Assembly (NCBI GenBank): GCA_045579745.1
Contig: JAZNMQ010000085.1
Coordinates: 1-11,704 of the forward strand
Length of the DNA stretch: 11,704 nucleotides
Direction: 5' to 3'
Source: Flemingiibacterium sp045579745
GTDB taxonomy: Bacteria; Bacillota; Clostridia; Oscillospirales; CAG-272
Shown here: one piece after another, positions 5,508 to 11,704 of the stretch
Layout of the letters: every line of letters begins with the position of its first letter
Position numbering within the stretch: the first letter of the stretch is position 1
The notes under the pieces: model-generated
Database searches by the model: none
The model's input: the letters and a program-made list of their open reading frames with translations, nothing else
What the model was told of the DNA's origin: nothing
Made by a program: the position numbers and the translations under genes

Positions 5508-6746
5508 CTATTCTTCGAATTTGCGCTCACGGAACGGCTTCTTGTCGAATTTGTCGTTTTTCTCGAATCTATCGGGCTTCTTCCCTGTTTTTTCGGGATT
5601 TTTGAAATACTGATAATAACCGCATTTGAGCATGCCGTTGTAGAGTGTGCGGACCTTGTCGGCGCGTCTGCCGTACAAGCTCTCGAATTCGGGAACGCTT
5701 GTCAGAATATATATCTGCCACGGCGCGAGAGTATTAAAGCATTTGCCCATCTTACGGTAAAGCTCCTGAACCTCAGGCTCGCACAAAAGGCGTTCACCGT
5801 AAGGCGGATTACATACTATCGTCGCGCGGCGGTCAGCCTTGCGAAGCTGTGTAGCATCACGCTCGAAGCATTTTATGCTTACAAGCGGCTGATTCAGCGT
5901 ATCGCCCTCAAAGCGCATTATCGCATTCGCGCGATGGATGTTAGCGCGTGCGAGCTCTATCATCTTAGGGTCGATATCGCTTGCGTATATTTCGAAATCG
6001 GTGCGCTTTATCGCCGAGCGGGCTTCCTCCCTGGCATCCGTCCAGAGCTTTGAGGGAATATCGTAAAACTCCTCAGCCGCAAAGGATCTTCCAAGTCCGG
6101 GAGCGGTATTTGTCATCATCATTGCCGCCTCGATAGCAATAGTTCCCGAGCCGCAGAATGGGTCCCACAAAAGCACCTCTTCTCTCGGACGCGAGAGCTT
6201 TACCATAGCCGCGGCAAGCGTTTCGCGAAGCGGAGCTGCTCCTGAAACGGGGCGATATCCGCGCTTATGAAGCGGTGTTCCCGAGGTGTCTATCATAAGC
6301 GTTGCAATGTCCTTTAAAATAAAGAACTCGATCTGATATTTAACCCCTTCCTCCTTGAACCACTTTATATCGTATTCGGCGGAAAGTCTGTTGACGACCG
6401 CTTTTTTAACAATACTCTGGCAGTCGGGAATACTCGTCAGCTTGGATTTTATGCTGTGACCCTTAACGGGGAACGCATCGTCCTCAGCAATCCAATTTTC
6501 CCACGGAAGCGCATTCGTTCCGTCAAAAAGCTCTGCGAATGTTTCCGCACGAAAGCTTCCCATTTTAATGTAAAGTCTTTCTGCGAATCTTAAATTGATG
6601 TTACAGCGGGCGATCGCCGCCATGTCGCCCTTGAAGGTTACACGCCCGTCGATCGTTTCGATCCGCTCATAGCCAAGCGCGTCGATCTCCTCGCCAAGCA
6701 AAGCTTCAAGCCCGAAAAGGCATGTAGCTACATATTCGTATGTCAT
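5508..6746 (-). CDS. THUMP-domain class I SAM-dependent RNA methyltransferase (RlmL/YpsC-like)
   Basis: A 412-residue cytoplasmic enzyme of the COG0116 group, which methylates guanine N2 in 23S rRNA in characterised members. The N-terminal half (about 1-160) is the ferredoxin-like plus THUMP region for RNA binding, with GLEALLGEEI early and FFILKDIATLMIDTSG near its end. The phrase LHKRGYRP leads into the catalytic domain. The SAM-binding motif is DPFCGSGTIAIEA starting at D195, and the catalytic NPPYGERL starts at N313. These are the residues expected for an N2-guanine methyltransferase. The C-terminus carries an extra, very charged tail of about 25 residues (EKTGKKPDRFEKNDKFDKK and onward), likely unstructured and RNA-binding. 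The start ATG has AGGAAAA upstream. Bacillus YpsC is slightly shorter. The exact methylated base is unknown. Confidence 0.9.
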   Translation of the reverse strand: MTYEYVATCLFGLEALLGEEIDALGYERIETIDGRVTFKGDMAAIARCNINLRFAERLYIKMGSFRAETFAELFDGTNALPWENWIAEDDAFPVKGHSIKSKLTSIPDCQSIVKKAVVNRLSAEYDIKWFKEEGVKYQIEFFILKDIATLMIDTSGTPLHKRGYRPVSGAAPLRETLAAAMVKLSRPREEVLLWDPFCGSGTIAIEAAMMMTNTAPGLGRSFAAEEFYDIPSKLWTDAREEARSAIKRTDFEIYASDIDPKMIELARANIHRANAIMRFEGDTLNQPLVSIKCFERDATQLRKADRRATIVCNPPYGERLLCEPEVQELYRKMGKCFNTLAPWQIYILTSVPEFESLYGRRADKVRTLYNGMLKCGYYQYFKNPEKTGKKPDRFEKNDKFDKKPFRERKFEE

Positions 6747-6760
6747 TGTTTTTCCTATTA

Positions 6761-6817
6761 GTCTTATTTATCGTGTATCGTCTTTTTTATCGTATATTGT
6801 CTTGTTTATCGTATACC
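6761..6817 (-). repeat. Three tandem 19-bp direct repeats
   Basis: Three units of exactly 19 bases (6761-6779, 6780-6798, 6799-6817) share GTCTTnTTTATCGTRTAYY, and GTC of a fourth unit follows at 6818. They fill the gap between the lipoprotein stop and the methyltransferase start; on the minus strand each contains TAYACGATAAA. They could be tandem operator sites for the methyltransferase or a slippage-derived tract. No promoter hexamers were clear. Confidence 0.7.
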
Positions 6818-6824
6818 GTCCAGG

Positions 6825-8438
6825 TTACCATGTGGGCTTGGGAGGGGGATTCCCATTATCGGGGGGATTTCCCTGAGGAGCACCGGGGCCCATAGGTCCT
6901 TGCATCTCTCCGCCAACACTTACACTATCAAATTTTACAGTCTGCACCTGACCGTTTGATTCAAAGGTATAGCTCTCGCCAACCTTGAACTCAGGAAGAC
7001 TTATTACAGCGCCGGAATATTTCTTTGCAGGCGAATAGGTCGCAATAACGTTTCCGCTTGCGTCTTTAACTATAATATCTCCCATTCTGCTTGCGCCGAA
7101 TGTAACGAGTGCGGAGCATTGCTTTGAGCCGCCGCCGAAGTTCTGAGCCATGCCCATCGGTCCTACTGCGATAAAGCTTCCGCCCGTGATGGAGGAGGAG
7201 CCATTGAAATCTATCGCGCTGTTTCCTTTATTGGTCGGTCCCCAAACAGAAATCTCTCCGCCCGTAACGTTGAAGTTACCGTTTGAGTCGATTCCGTCAC
7301 CGCCTGCGTCAATTGTCAGGCTGCCGCCGTTTATCGTGATGTCGCAGTTTTCGTTCACAGCAAAGCGATCGTTGCCGCGGCCGATGCCCGATCCGTCATT
7401 TCCGCCTGCCGAGTTGATTCCATCATCCTTTGCGGTAATTGAGATCGTGCCGTCGTTGATCGTTACTGCCTGAGCCTCAAGTCCCTCAAGGCTCTCAACT
7501 ACAGTAAGCGTACCGCCGTTGATCGTCAGATCCGCATCGGCATGTATGCCGTCATCATCCGTACTAAGCGTGATATTTCCGTCAGATATCGTCAGGTCTG
7601 CGTTCGTATGAATCGCATCATCCCTTGAATCTATCGTATAATCTCCGCTCTCGATAAGCATATTGCCTACCGAAACGAAGCCTTTTTTTGTACTGTTCAG
7701 CACAACGGTGGCATCTGTAAGCGAGATCTCACCCGACGCATCAAAGCCATCTGCGCCTGCCGTGATCGTGAGCGAACAGCTCTCAACCTTAATATTTCCG
7801 CGAGATGTATCATCCGCGTTTGAGCTGTGAAGCGCGTCCTTGCCGCATTTTAGGGTCAGAGCTCCACCGACCACCTCGAGGTCGTCGTTAGCTTCAAGCG
7901 CGTGCTCGCCGACATCAATATTATATGTGCCGCCTTTGATTTTAAGGTCGTCACTTGAGTTAATGCCGTTTCCGATTCTTGCTCCGATATGAAGCTCGCC
8001 CTCTCCGCGAATAATGAGATCCTCCTTGGAGTATAAAACAGCATCTACTGTATTCTCGTCAATCAACTGATATTTTCCTGTGTTTGCAAGCTTGTTGACC
8101 GAGTCCTCGGCAAGAGTGATCGTAACCCTTTCGGCAGTTTTGATATAAAACGGCGCGCTGTATGAACAGCCGATATCAACTCCGTTTAAAATTATCTCCA
8201 CCATTTCATCCTTGGGAATATCTACCGTAACCTGTCCGTCAGCGATAGCTCCGCTCAGGATGTATACGCCTGATTCGGTTATTGTGATGCTTTCTGTAAG
8301 CTCAAGCGTTTGACCAAGCACGTCAACAGTTCCGGGCTTTACCTCAACATTCAGTTCAGGCGCACCCGAACAGCTGCTTACAGTAAGAGCTGTCAGAAGA
8401 AGTGTAAGAAGAGCAATTTTACATTTCATTAATTTCAT
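6825..8438 (-). CDS. Cthe_2159-like beta-helix carbohydrate-binding lipoprotein
   Basis: A 537-residue exported protein of the Cthe_2159 type (PF14262), whose founding member binds cellulose and pectin-like sugars. Residues 1-22 form a signal peptide and VSSC (C23) is a good lipobox, so it is probably membrane-anchored outside the cell. From about 154 to 420 there are about eleven coils of near 20 residues with Asp-rich turns: DDAIHTNADLTISDG, DDGIHADADLTINGG, GDGIDSNGNFNVTGG. These acidic turns suggest calcium binding in a parallel beta-helix. The tail (about 512-537) is Gly/Pro-rich. It overlaps the end of the DUF4956 gene by 20 bases, indicating translational coupling. GTGAGGTGA precedes the first ATG closely; the ATG at 8429 (M4) is an alternative start with better spacing. 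Confidence 0.88.
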   Translation of the reverse strand: MKLMKCKIALLTLLLTALTVSSCSGAPELNVEVKPGTVDVLGQTLELTESITITESGVYILSGAIADGQVTVDIPKDEMVEIILNGVDIGCSYSAPFYIKTAERVTITLAEDSVNKLANTGKYQLIDENTVDAVLYSKEDLIIRGEGELHIGARIGNGINSSDDLKIKGGTYNIDVGEHALEANDDLEVVGGALTLKCGKDALHSSNADDTSRGNIKVESCSLTITAGADGFDASGEISLTDATVVLNSTKKGFVSVGNMLIESGDYTIDSRDDAIHTNADLTISDGNITLSTDDDGIHADADLTINGGTLTVVESLEGLEAQAVTINDGTISITAKDDGINSAGGNDGSGIGRGNDRFAVNENCDITINGGSLTIDAGGDGIDSNGNFNVTGGEISVWGPTNKGNSAIDFNGSSSITGGSFIAVGPMGMAQNFGGGSKQCSALVTFGASRMGDIIVKDASGNVIATYSPAKKYSGAVISLPEFKVGESYTFESNGQVQTVKFDSVSVGGEMQGPMGPGAPQGNPPDNGNPPPKPTW

Positions 8439-9090
8439 TCACCTCACATATCATGATTTCAAGATTGCCGTTACGGCAGCGAAGCTCGTCGATAAATTCC
8501 TTTTCAAGCGTTGGATTTTTAAGCTTTACAGTGTATCTGAGCTTGAAAAGGCTGCCCATGTTCGTTGTTTTAACAGATTTGAGCGAGCATACCGAAGTGT
8601 ATTTTTCAAAGAGGTCGCCAAACATATCCGAGTAGTTGAGGTCCTCGGGAACAACGATCGTGAGCGAACGCTCGGTATCGCCCTTGTCGGTGAACTGTAC
8701 AATAATCACAACCACGCACATTATTACCGCAAACAGAGCCGCGTATGCGAGATAGCCCATGCCTGCAACAAGTCCTGCACCCATTGCAAGGAAAAGCATG
8801 CAAATTTCTCTTGCCGTTCCCGGAACCGAGCGGAAGCGTACAAGGCTGAACGCACCTGCGACCGCAACGCCTGCACCGATATTACCGTTGACCATCATAA
8901 TTACAACGCATACGACAGCAGGAAGCATAAGAAGCGTTACGCGGAAGCTTCGGGTTGATTTTCCGCGAAGCGAATACACGCCTGCGAAAAGAAGTCCTAT
9001 CGCGAGAGAAACCGCAAGGCAGAGAAGAAAATCTCCCACGTTTATAACGGTAGTAATAGCAGTATCAAATAATCCATTAAAAATATTCAT
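8419..9090 (-). CDS. DUF4956 multi-pass membrane protein
   Basis: A 223-residue protein with about four membrane segments (hydrophobic stretches near residues 20-40, 50-70, 75-90 and 98-132) and a soluble C-terminal domain of about 85 residues. The loop GAGVAVAGAFSLVRFRSVPGT is the family's conserved core. DUF4956 proteins usually sit next to VTC-domain and CotH or carbohydrate-binding genes, as here, and their role is not established. A TTG at 9105 opens the frame, but GAGG lies 9 bases before the ATG at 9090, so 9090 is used. It starts 15 bases after the VTC stop and its own stop overlaps the next gene by 20 bases. This tight packing marks a three-gene operon. Confidence 0.9.
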   Translation of the reverse strand: MNIFNGLFDTAITTVINVGDFLLCLAVSLAIGLLFAGVYSLRGKSTRSFRVTLLMLPAVVCVVIMMVNGNIGAGVAVAGAFSLVRFRSVPGTAREICMLFLAMGAGLVAGMGYLAYAALFAVIMCVVVIIVQFTDKGDTERSLTIVVPEDLNYSDMFGDLFEKYTSVCSLKSVKTTNMGSLFKLRYTVKLKNPTLEKEFIDELRCRNGNLEIMICEVNEINEM

Positions 9091-9105
9091 TGTTATTATC
9101 CTCAA

Positions 9106-9834
9106 TTATAATATAAACTCCTCGGCATGAGCAATGCCACTTCTGTATGCCCTGCCGTATTTTGAAAATTTCGTTTTGAAAATGTGTTTGTCTGAGAGAA
9201 GCTCCGCCATCCAGAGCGGCAAAGCTCCGCCTGCTTTGAGCTCCATAAGAGCTGTATCATCATCGAGCAGCTTTTCGCCGTAAAACCCCTTGTCAAGCGT
9301 CAGATCCCAGTCGCGAGCCAATATGTTCTCGTCAAAGGTCACGCGAAACTCACGGTCATCCTTTGCATAGAACGCCTCGCGCTCACAGCCGATAAACATC
9401 GCAGGAATTATTCCGTCGTAGCGCGACAGAAAGAACTCAACCTCCCTTGCGATCTGCATCTGACGGACCGTTGGCTCTTTTTTAAATCTCGGAGGAGCAC
9501 CTGCAAGCCACGCCTCGGCATCGTGAAGCATCAAGCCAACGCGCCGTTTGTAAACTATACCCTTGAATTTTTTCTTTATCTCGACATAAGCCGTAGAATC
9601 ATCATTTGCCACTCCATAGCTTCGGAGCCTGAGCTTTTCCTTGTAGATAGGGGACTCCTGTGACCGACGTATGAGCATATGAGTCGGGGTATCGTAATAT
9701 ATACTGCAAATCGTGCTTTTTCCGAATTCGTCAGGCGACATATATTCAGCCATGACAAACTTTATGTATTCCTTTTGCTCTTTCGAGATCAAATATTTGA
9801 TCTCGCGTCGGGCAAAAACGCTTTGAACCGCCAT
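9106..9834 (-). CDS. VTC-domain (polyphosphate polymerase-like) protein
   Basis: A 242-residue soluble protein with the VTC fold, a triphosphate-tunnel domain that in yeast Vtc4 makes polyphosphate from ATP. Visible tunnel-type residues: R10-E11-x-K13, YYDT (46-49), K67/R69/R71 in EKLRLR, E85-I-K in VEIKKKF, E198-L-K200, and the C-terminal SKYGRAY. The basic and acidic residues expected in the tunnel are therefore present. No membrane segment is seen; the adjacent DUF4956 protein may supply one. An excellent AAGGAGG precedes the ATG by 5 bases. It is first in the operon. Bacterial VTC homologues are rarely tested, so activity is inferred. Confidence 0.9.
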   Translation of the reverse strand: MAVQSVFARREIKYLISKEQKEYIKFVMAEYMSPDEFGKSTICSIYYDTPTHMLIRRSQESPIYKEKLRLRSYGVANDDSTAYVEIKKKFKGIVYKRRVGLMLHDAEAWLAGAPPRFKKEPTVRQMQIAREVEFFLSRYDGIIPAMFIGCEREAFYAKDDREFRVTFDENILARDWDLTLDKGFYGEKLLDDDTALMELKAGGALPLWMAELLSDKHIFKTKFSKYGRAYRSGIAHAEEFIL

Positions 9835-9870
9835 TCGAACCTCCTTATCAAAGGTTTGTATAATTATCTT

Positions 9871-9879
9871 ATTATACCA
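9871..9879 (-). promoter_or_regulatory. Promoter of the VTC/DUF4956/lipoprotein operon (extended -10)
   Basis: On the minus strand TGG-TATAAT (TATAAT at 9871-9876) is a perfect extended -10 about 37 bases upstream of the ATG. No convincing -35 is seen. The sequence from 9880 to 9980 is AT-rich and otherwise holds nothing I recognise. Confidence 0.6.
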
Positions 9880-9980
9880 AATATAATATAACTTCCGCGA
9901 GGTATTTTCTTTTAATTTTATGTGAACTATATGTTAAGTGCGTTTTTCTCTGAAGACAAAAACATGCCTTTTCTCCGATA

Positions 9981-10011
9981 AAAACAAAAATCCCACACCT
10001 TCGTGCAGGAT
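9981..10011 (-). terminator. Terminator of the original tRNA-Arg gene
   Basis: On the minus strand ATCCTGCAC (10003-10011) pairs with GTGTGGGAT (9990-9998) across a GAAG loop, with two G-U pairs. TTTTTGTTTT follows. It starts two bases after the tRNA CCA end, so it belongs to that tRNA. Confidence 0.75.
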
Positions 10012-10013
10012 TA

Positions 10014-10058
10014 TGGCGTCCCCGATTGGAGTCGAACCAACGACCTACCGCTTAGGAG
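10014..10058 (-). pseudogene. 3' fragment of tRNA-Arg(CCU); integration (att) site of the element to the right
   Basis: On the minus strand 45 bases match tRNA positions 32 to 76. They comprise the anticodon loop CTCCTAA (anticodon CCT), 3' anticodon stem GCGGT, variable loop AGGTC, T arm GTTGG-TTCGACT-CCAAT, acceptor strand CGGGGAC, discriminator G, and encoded CCA. The 5' half is absent: the bases before it (GAGGTCA) cannot pair with GCGGT, and no D arm or GTCCCCG is found upstream. Homology ending in the anticodon loop, beside a tyrosine integrase, is the usual footprint of integration into a tRNA 3' half. The fragment's 3' end faces the chromosome with its own terminator, so this is the displaced original 3' half. 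The intact, restored tRNA should lie at the far right end of the element. Confidence 0.88.
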
Positions 10059-10160
10059 TGACCTCGAAACTCGGTTGTAGAGTCACTTCCTGTACCCGAT
10101 AATCCCGTATTTTCAAGGCTTTTTCGCACTTTGAGTGTTAAGCTGTGTTACGGAATTACT

Positions 10161-10213
10161 GCTAATTTTACCCCGTTTTCGACCGTCTAATTAGACGGGA
10201 ATTAGCAAGGGGT
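10161..10213. promoter_or_regulatory. Nested palindrome inside the element end
   Basis: A perfect 16-bp palindrome, CCGTCTAATTAGACGG (10183-10198), is enclosed by GCTAATT (10161-10167) and AATTAGC (10200-10206). ACCCC (10170-10174) can pair with GGGGT (10209-10213) in a crossing, pseudoknot-like way. It lies between the att site and the TfoX gene. It could be an integrase or excisionase binding site or a structured RNA. An imperfect inverted repeat also spans 10055-10089 at the core boundary (AGTGAC/GTCACT). Confidence 0.45.
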
Positions 10214-10270
10214 TCGTATTTAGGGAAACGGTTATATTCCCACAAGATGCCTTTATTTAATCGCTTGTAC

Positions 10271-10299
10271 CTCGGTCTGTTACCGAGTCTTTATTTTTT
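10271..10299 (+). terminator. Hairpin CTCGGT/ACCGAG with plus-strand T tract
   Basis: A 6-bp stem (10271-10276 with 10282-10287) and loop CTGTT are followed on the plus strand by TCTTTATTTTTT. The T tract is also the lysine codons and stop of the TfoX gene on the other strand. On the minus strand the hairpin follows the TfoX stop but has no T run after it. It therefore fits best a plus-strand transcript, though no plus gene is seen before it. Confidence 0.45.
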
Positions 10300-10602
10300 C
10301 TTTGGTGCAGGAAGTTCGTCATACATCGCATTAAATAAGTATGTAAGGAACTCTCGGTTATCAACATCATCAACCAATAGCATTTCTTTTGCACCTTCAT
10401 ACGGCAATTCATAAGTGGGATTCTGCATAATGGCAATAGCAGATTTAGTTGGTTTTACAAGTAATCTATCGTCATAAATACCGCCAATGATTTTACCACG
10501 ATAGTAAATGATGTATTCGCCCATCATTGCTCTATATGATATTTCTTGCAACTCAGATAATTGCTCAATAATGAAGTCCAAATACTCTTTTCTTGAAGCC
10601 AT
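10291..10602 (-). CDS. TfoX/Sxy N-terminal domain family protein
   Basis: A 103-residue protein matching the TfoX_N domain alone. Typical motifs are present: ISYRAMMGEYIIYYRGKIIGGIYDDRLLVKPT, split here as RAMMGEYIIYY (about 23-33) and IGGIYDDRLLVKPT (about 38-51), then LPYEGAKEMLLVDD and the C-terminal DELPAPKKK. In gamma-proteobacteria TfoX/Sxy promotes competence gene expression. Stand-alone short versions in Firmicutes have no firm role, so no competence function is claimed. GAGG lies upstream of the ATG with 7 bases spacing. The gene is AT-rich compared with genes left of the tRNA fragment, consistent with being cargo of the integrated element. Confidence 0.88.
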   Translation of the reverse strand: MASRKEYLDFIIEQLSELQEISYRAMMGEYIIYYRGKIIGGIYDDRLLVKPTKSAIAIMQNPTYELPYEGAKEMLLVDDVDNREFLTYLFNAMYDELPAPKKK

Positions 10603-10635
10603 AAATCAACCTCACTTACTTTTATTGCCGAAAGT

Positions 10636-10644
10636 ATTATAACA
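10636..10644 (-). promoter_or_regulatory. Promoter of the TfoX-like gene (extended -10)
   Basis: On the minus strand TGT-TATAAT (TATAAT at 10636-10641) gives a perfect extended -10 about 34 bases before the ATG. A clear -35 was not found. Confidence 0.55.
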
Positions 10645-10673
10645 CATAATTATGAATTTTTCTATACAATAGA

Positions 10674-10714
10674 GCAAAAAGAAAACGGCAAGACCATTTT
10701 GTGATCTTGCCGTT
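10674..10714 (-). terminator. Intrinsic terminator of the integrase gene
   Basis: On the minus strand AACGGCAAGA (10705-10714) pairs perfectly over 10 bp with TCTTGCCGTT (10684-10693), followed by TTCTTTTTG. It starts 11 bases after the integrase stop. Confidence 0.85.
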
Positions 10715-10725
10715 CTGCTTTGTAT

Positions 10726-11704
10726 TTAGTTTCCTACACCGAGCAGGACTTTGAACTTCTGTAAGAAATCGGGGTTTTGAACCATATAGTTTAGCATTGC
10801 TTCTTCGGTTATGCCTTGCGGCTCTTTCTTCGGCTCTACGGTCGCTCCGTTGACCTCTGACGGGTTTTTCTTTTGGTAGAAGGTTTCTTCAAACCTTTGT
10901 GCATTGAGCCGTCTGTCCTCGTCTATGATGTGAGAATACACATCAGTAACCATCTTTACTTGTGCGTGACCGGAATCGCCCTGAACAGACTTTATATCAC
11001 CGCCGTTGAGCTTCAACTTGTAGGTAATACTTGAATGTCGCAAGCTATGGAAAACTACGGGCGGTAGGTCGTTGTCTTTGATTAGTTTCTGCAATGCACG
11101 GGTGATGATTTGGCTCTCCATCGGTCTGCCATTTGCATTACAGAATACGAGGTTGAAATCTTGGAACTCGTCACCGAACAGTTCCTTGTATTCTTGAATT
11201 TCCTGATAACGTTCTTTGAGCATTTCTGCCACCGTCTTAGGTAGGAATACTTTTCGGGTACTTGTCTTTGTTTTAGGCTCTTTGAGGACTAAGGCGGTGT
11301 TTGTCCTTGCAAAGAAAGCCGGAAACTTGAGTATGATGCCTTTCTCATTCAATTTCTCAAGTGCATCACGGTTTACTCGTTGAAGTTCTTTATTGACGAA
11401 TATAAACGCCGTGCCGTTTGCTATGCTTGCATCGGAGATCTCAACACAGTCCCAAGTTAAGCCGAGCATTTCCCCAACTCGCAAGGAGCAAGAGAAAGCA
11501 AGGTTGATAGCAAGTCTTAATATATCGTCATCGCAAAGCTCAAGAGCCTTAAAGAGAGTGGGGGCATCCCATATATCACGAGCCTTGTGTTCCTCTTGTG
11601 GGAGCGTTGCATTGACACAAGGGTTCTTTGTCATCAGCTCCCATTTAACCGCCTGATTAAAGGCACTACGGAGCAGTTTGTGAACCTCTCGAACTGTGTG
11701 GCAA
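10726..11704 (-). CDS. Tyrosine recombinase/integrase, 5' end outside the window
   Basis: A phage-type tyrosine integrase that cuts and rejoins DNA at att sites. The visible part is about 325 codons, open through the right edge. The methionine at 11634 is internal: upstream the frame continues HTVREVHKLLRSAFNQAVKW, the typical end of the core-binding domain. The catalytic set is complete: Arg in SCSLRVGEML, Lys in the beta-turn region TKTSTRKVFLP, H-x-x-R in FHSLRHSS, His in GDSGHAQ, and the nucleophilic Tyr in VTDVYSH. A C-terminal extension (VEPKKEPQGITEEAMLNYM, ending LLGVGN) follows the catalytic core. It resembles integrases of Clostridia integrative elements. The tRNA-Arg 3' fragment at 10014-10058 is its probable target. 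No excisionase gene is in the window. Confidence 0.93.
   Translation of the reverse strand, partial: CHTVREVHKLLRSAFNQAVKWELMTKNPCVNATLPQEEHKARDIWDAPTLFKALELCDDDILRLAINLAFSCSLRVGEMLGLTWDCVEISDASIANGTAFIFVNKELQRVNRDALEKLNEKGIILKFPAFFARTNTALVLKEPKTKTSTRKVFLPKTVAEMLKERYQEIQEYKELFGDEFQDFNLVFCNANGRPMESQIITRALQKLIKDNDLPPVVFHSLRHSSITYKLKLNGGDIKSVQGDSGHAQVKMVTDVYSHIIDEDRRLNAQRFEETFYQKKNPSEVNGATVEPKKEPQGITEEAMLNYMVQNPDFLQKFKVLLGVGN

Noticed and set aside
6761..6817. Possible CRISPR array
   Set aside because: The 19-base units are directly abutting with no unique spacers, and no cas gene is present.
10014..10090. A complete tRNA gene, possibly with an intron
   Set aside because: The 5' half cannot be found: no GTCCCCG acceptor strand, no D arm, and no ACCGC-like 5' anticodon stem in the following 100 bases. 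A split by integration explains it better.

Overview
This window looks like a gut-type Clostridia (Firmicutes) chromosome, probably an uncultured Oscillospirales or Christensenellales-like lineage. The evidence is strong Shine-Dalgarno sites, extended -10 promoters (TGn plus TATAMT), a DUF378 gene, a DUF3343 plus cysteine-desulfurase pair, a VTC/DUF4956/Cthe_2159 operon, and a Clostridia-style beta-helix protein with CBM9 and Cu-amine-oxidase-like domains. The taxonomic placement is inference from gene families, not from a marker gene.

Layout. At 1-340 the tail of a plus-strand gene, possibly a CsaB-like pyruvyl transferase, runs into a structured repeat of about 150 bp. From 362 to 3418 there are two minus-strand genes: a large parallel beta-helix protein and a YfcE phosphodiesterase. 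A small DUF378 membrane protein (3578-3802) is divergent from yfcE. A second, inverted copy of the structured repeat (3811-3981) lies between DUF378 and the next minus-strand genes. Those are a cysteine desulfurase that appears to start at AUA, a DUF3343 sulfur/selenium-carrier-like protein preceded by a perfect 14-bp inverted repeat, and a THUMP-type RNA methyltransferase. Three exact-period 19-bp repeats separate them from a three-gene minus-strand operon (9834 to 6825): VTC-domain protein, DUF4956 membrane protein, and Cthe_2159-like beta-helix lipoprotein.

The right end is different. At 10014-10058 there is only the 3' part of a tRNA-Arg(CCU), from the anticodon loop to CCA, followed by its intrinsic terminator. 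Beyond it lie visibly AT-richer DNA, a TfoX-like gene and a tyrosine integrase that runs off the window. This is best read as the left junction of an integrative element inserted in tRNA-Arg. The restored tRNA and the rest of the element would lie to the right, outside the window.

Functional themes. The VTC, DUF4956 and Cthe_2159 genes form a recognisable cell-surface/polymer module. The DUF3343 and desulfurase genes form a likely sulfur (or selenium) transfer pair. The most unusual non-coding feature is the pair of inverted multi-hairpin repeats. They have a conserved linker, at least one compensatory base-pair change, and an outward-facing terminator at each end. They bracket the 362-3802 segment.
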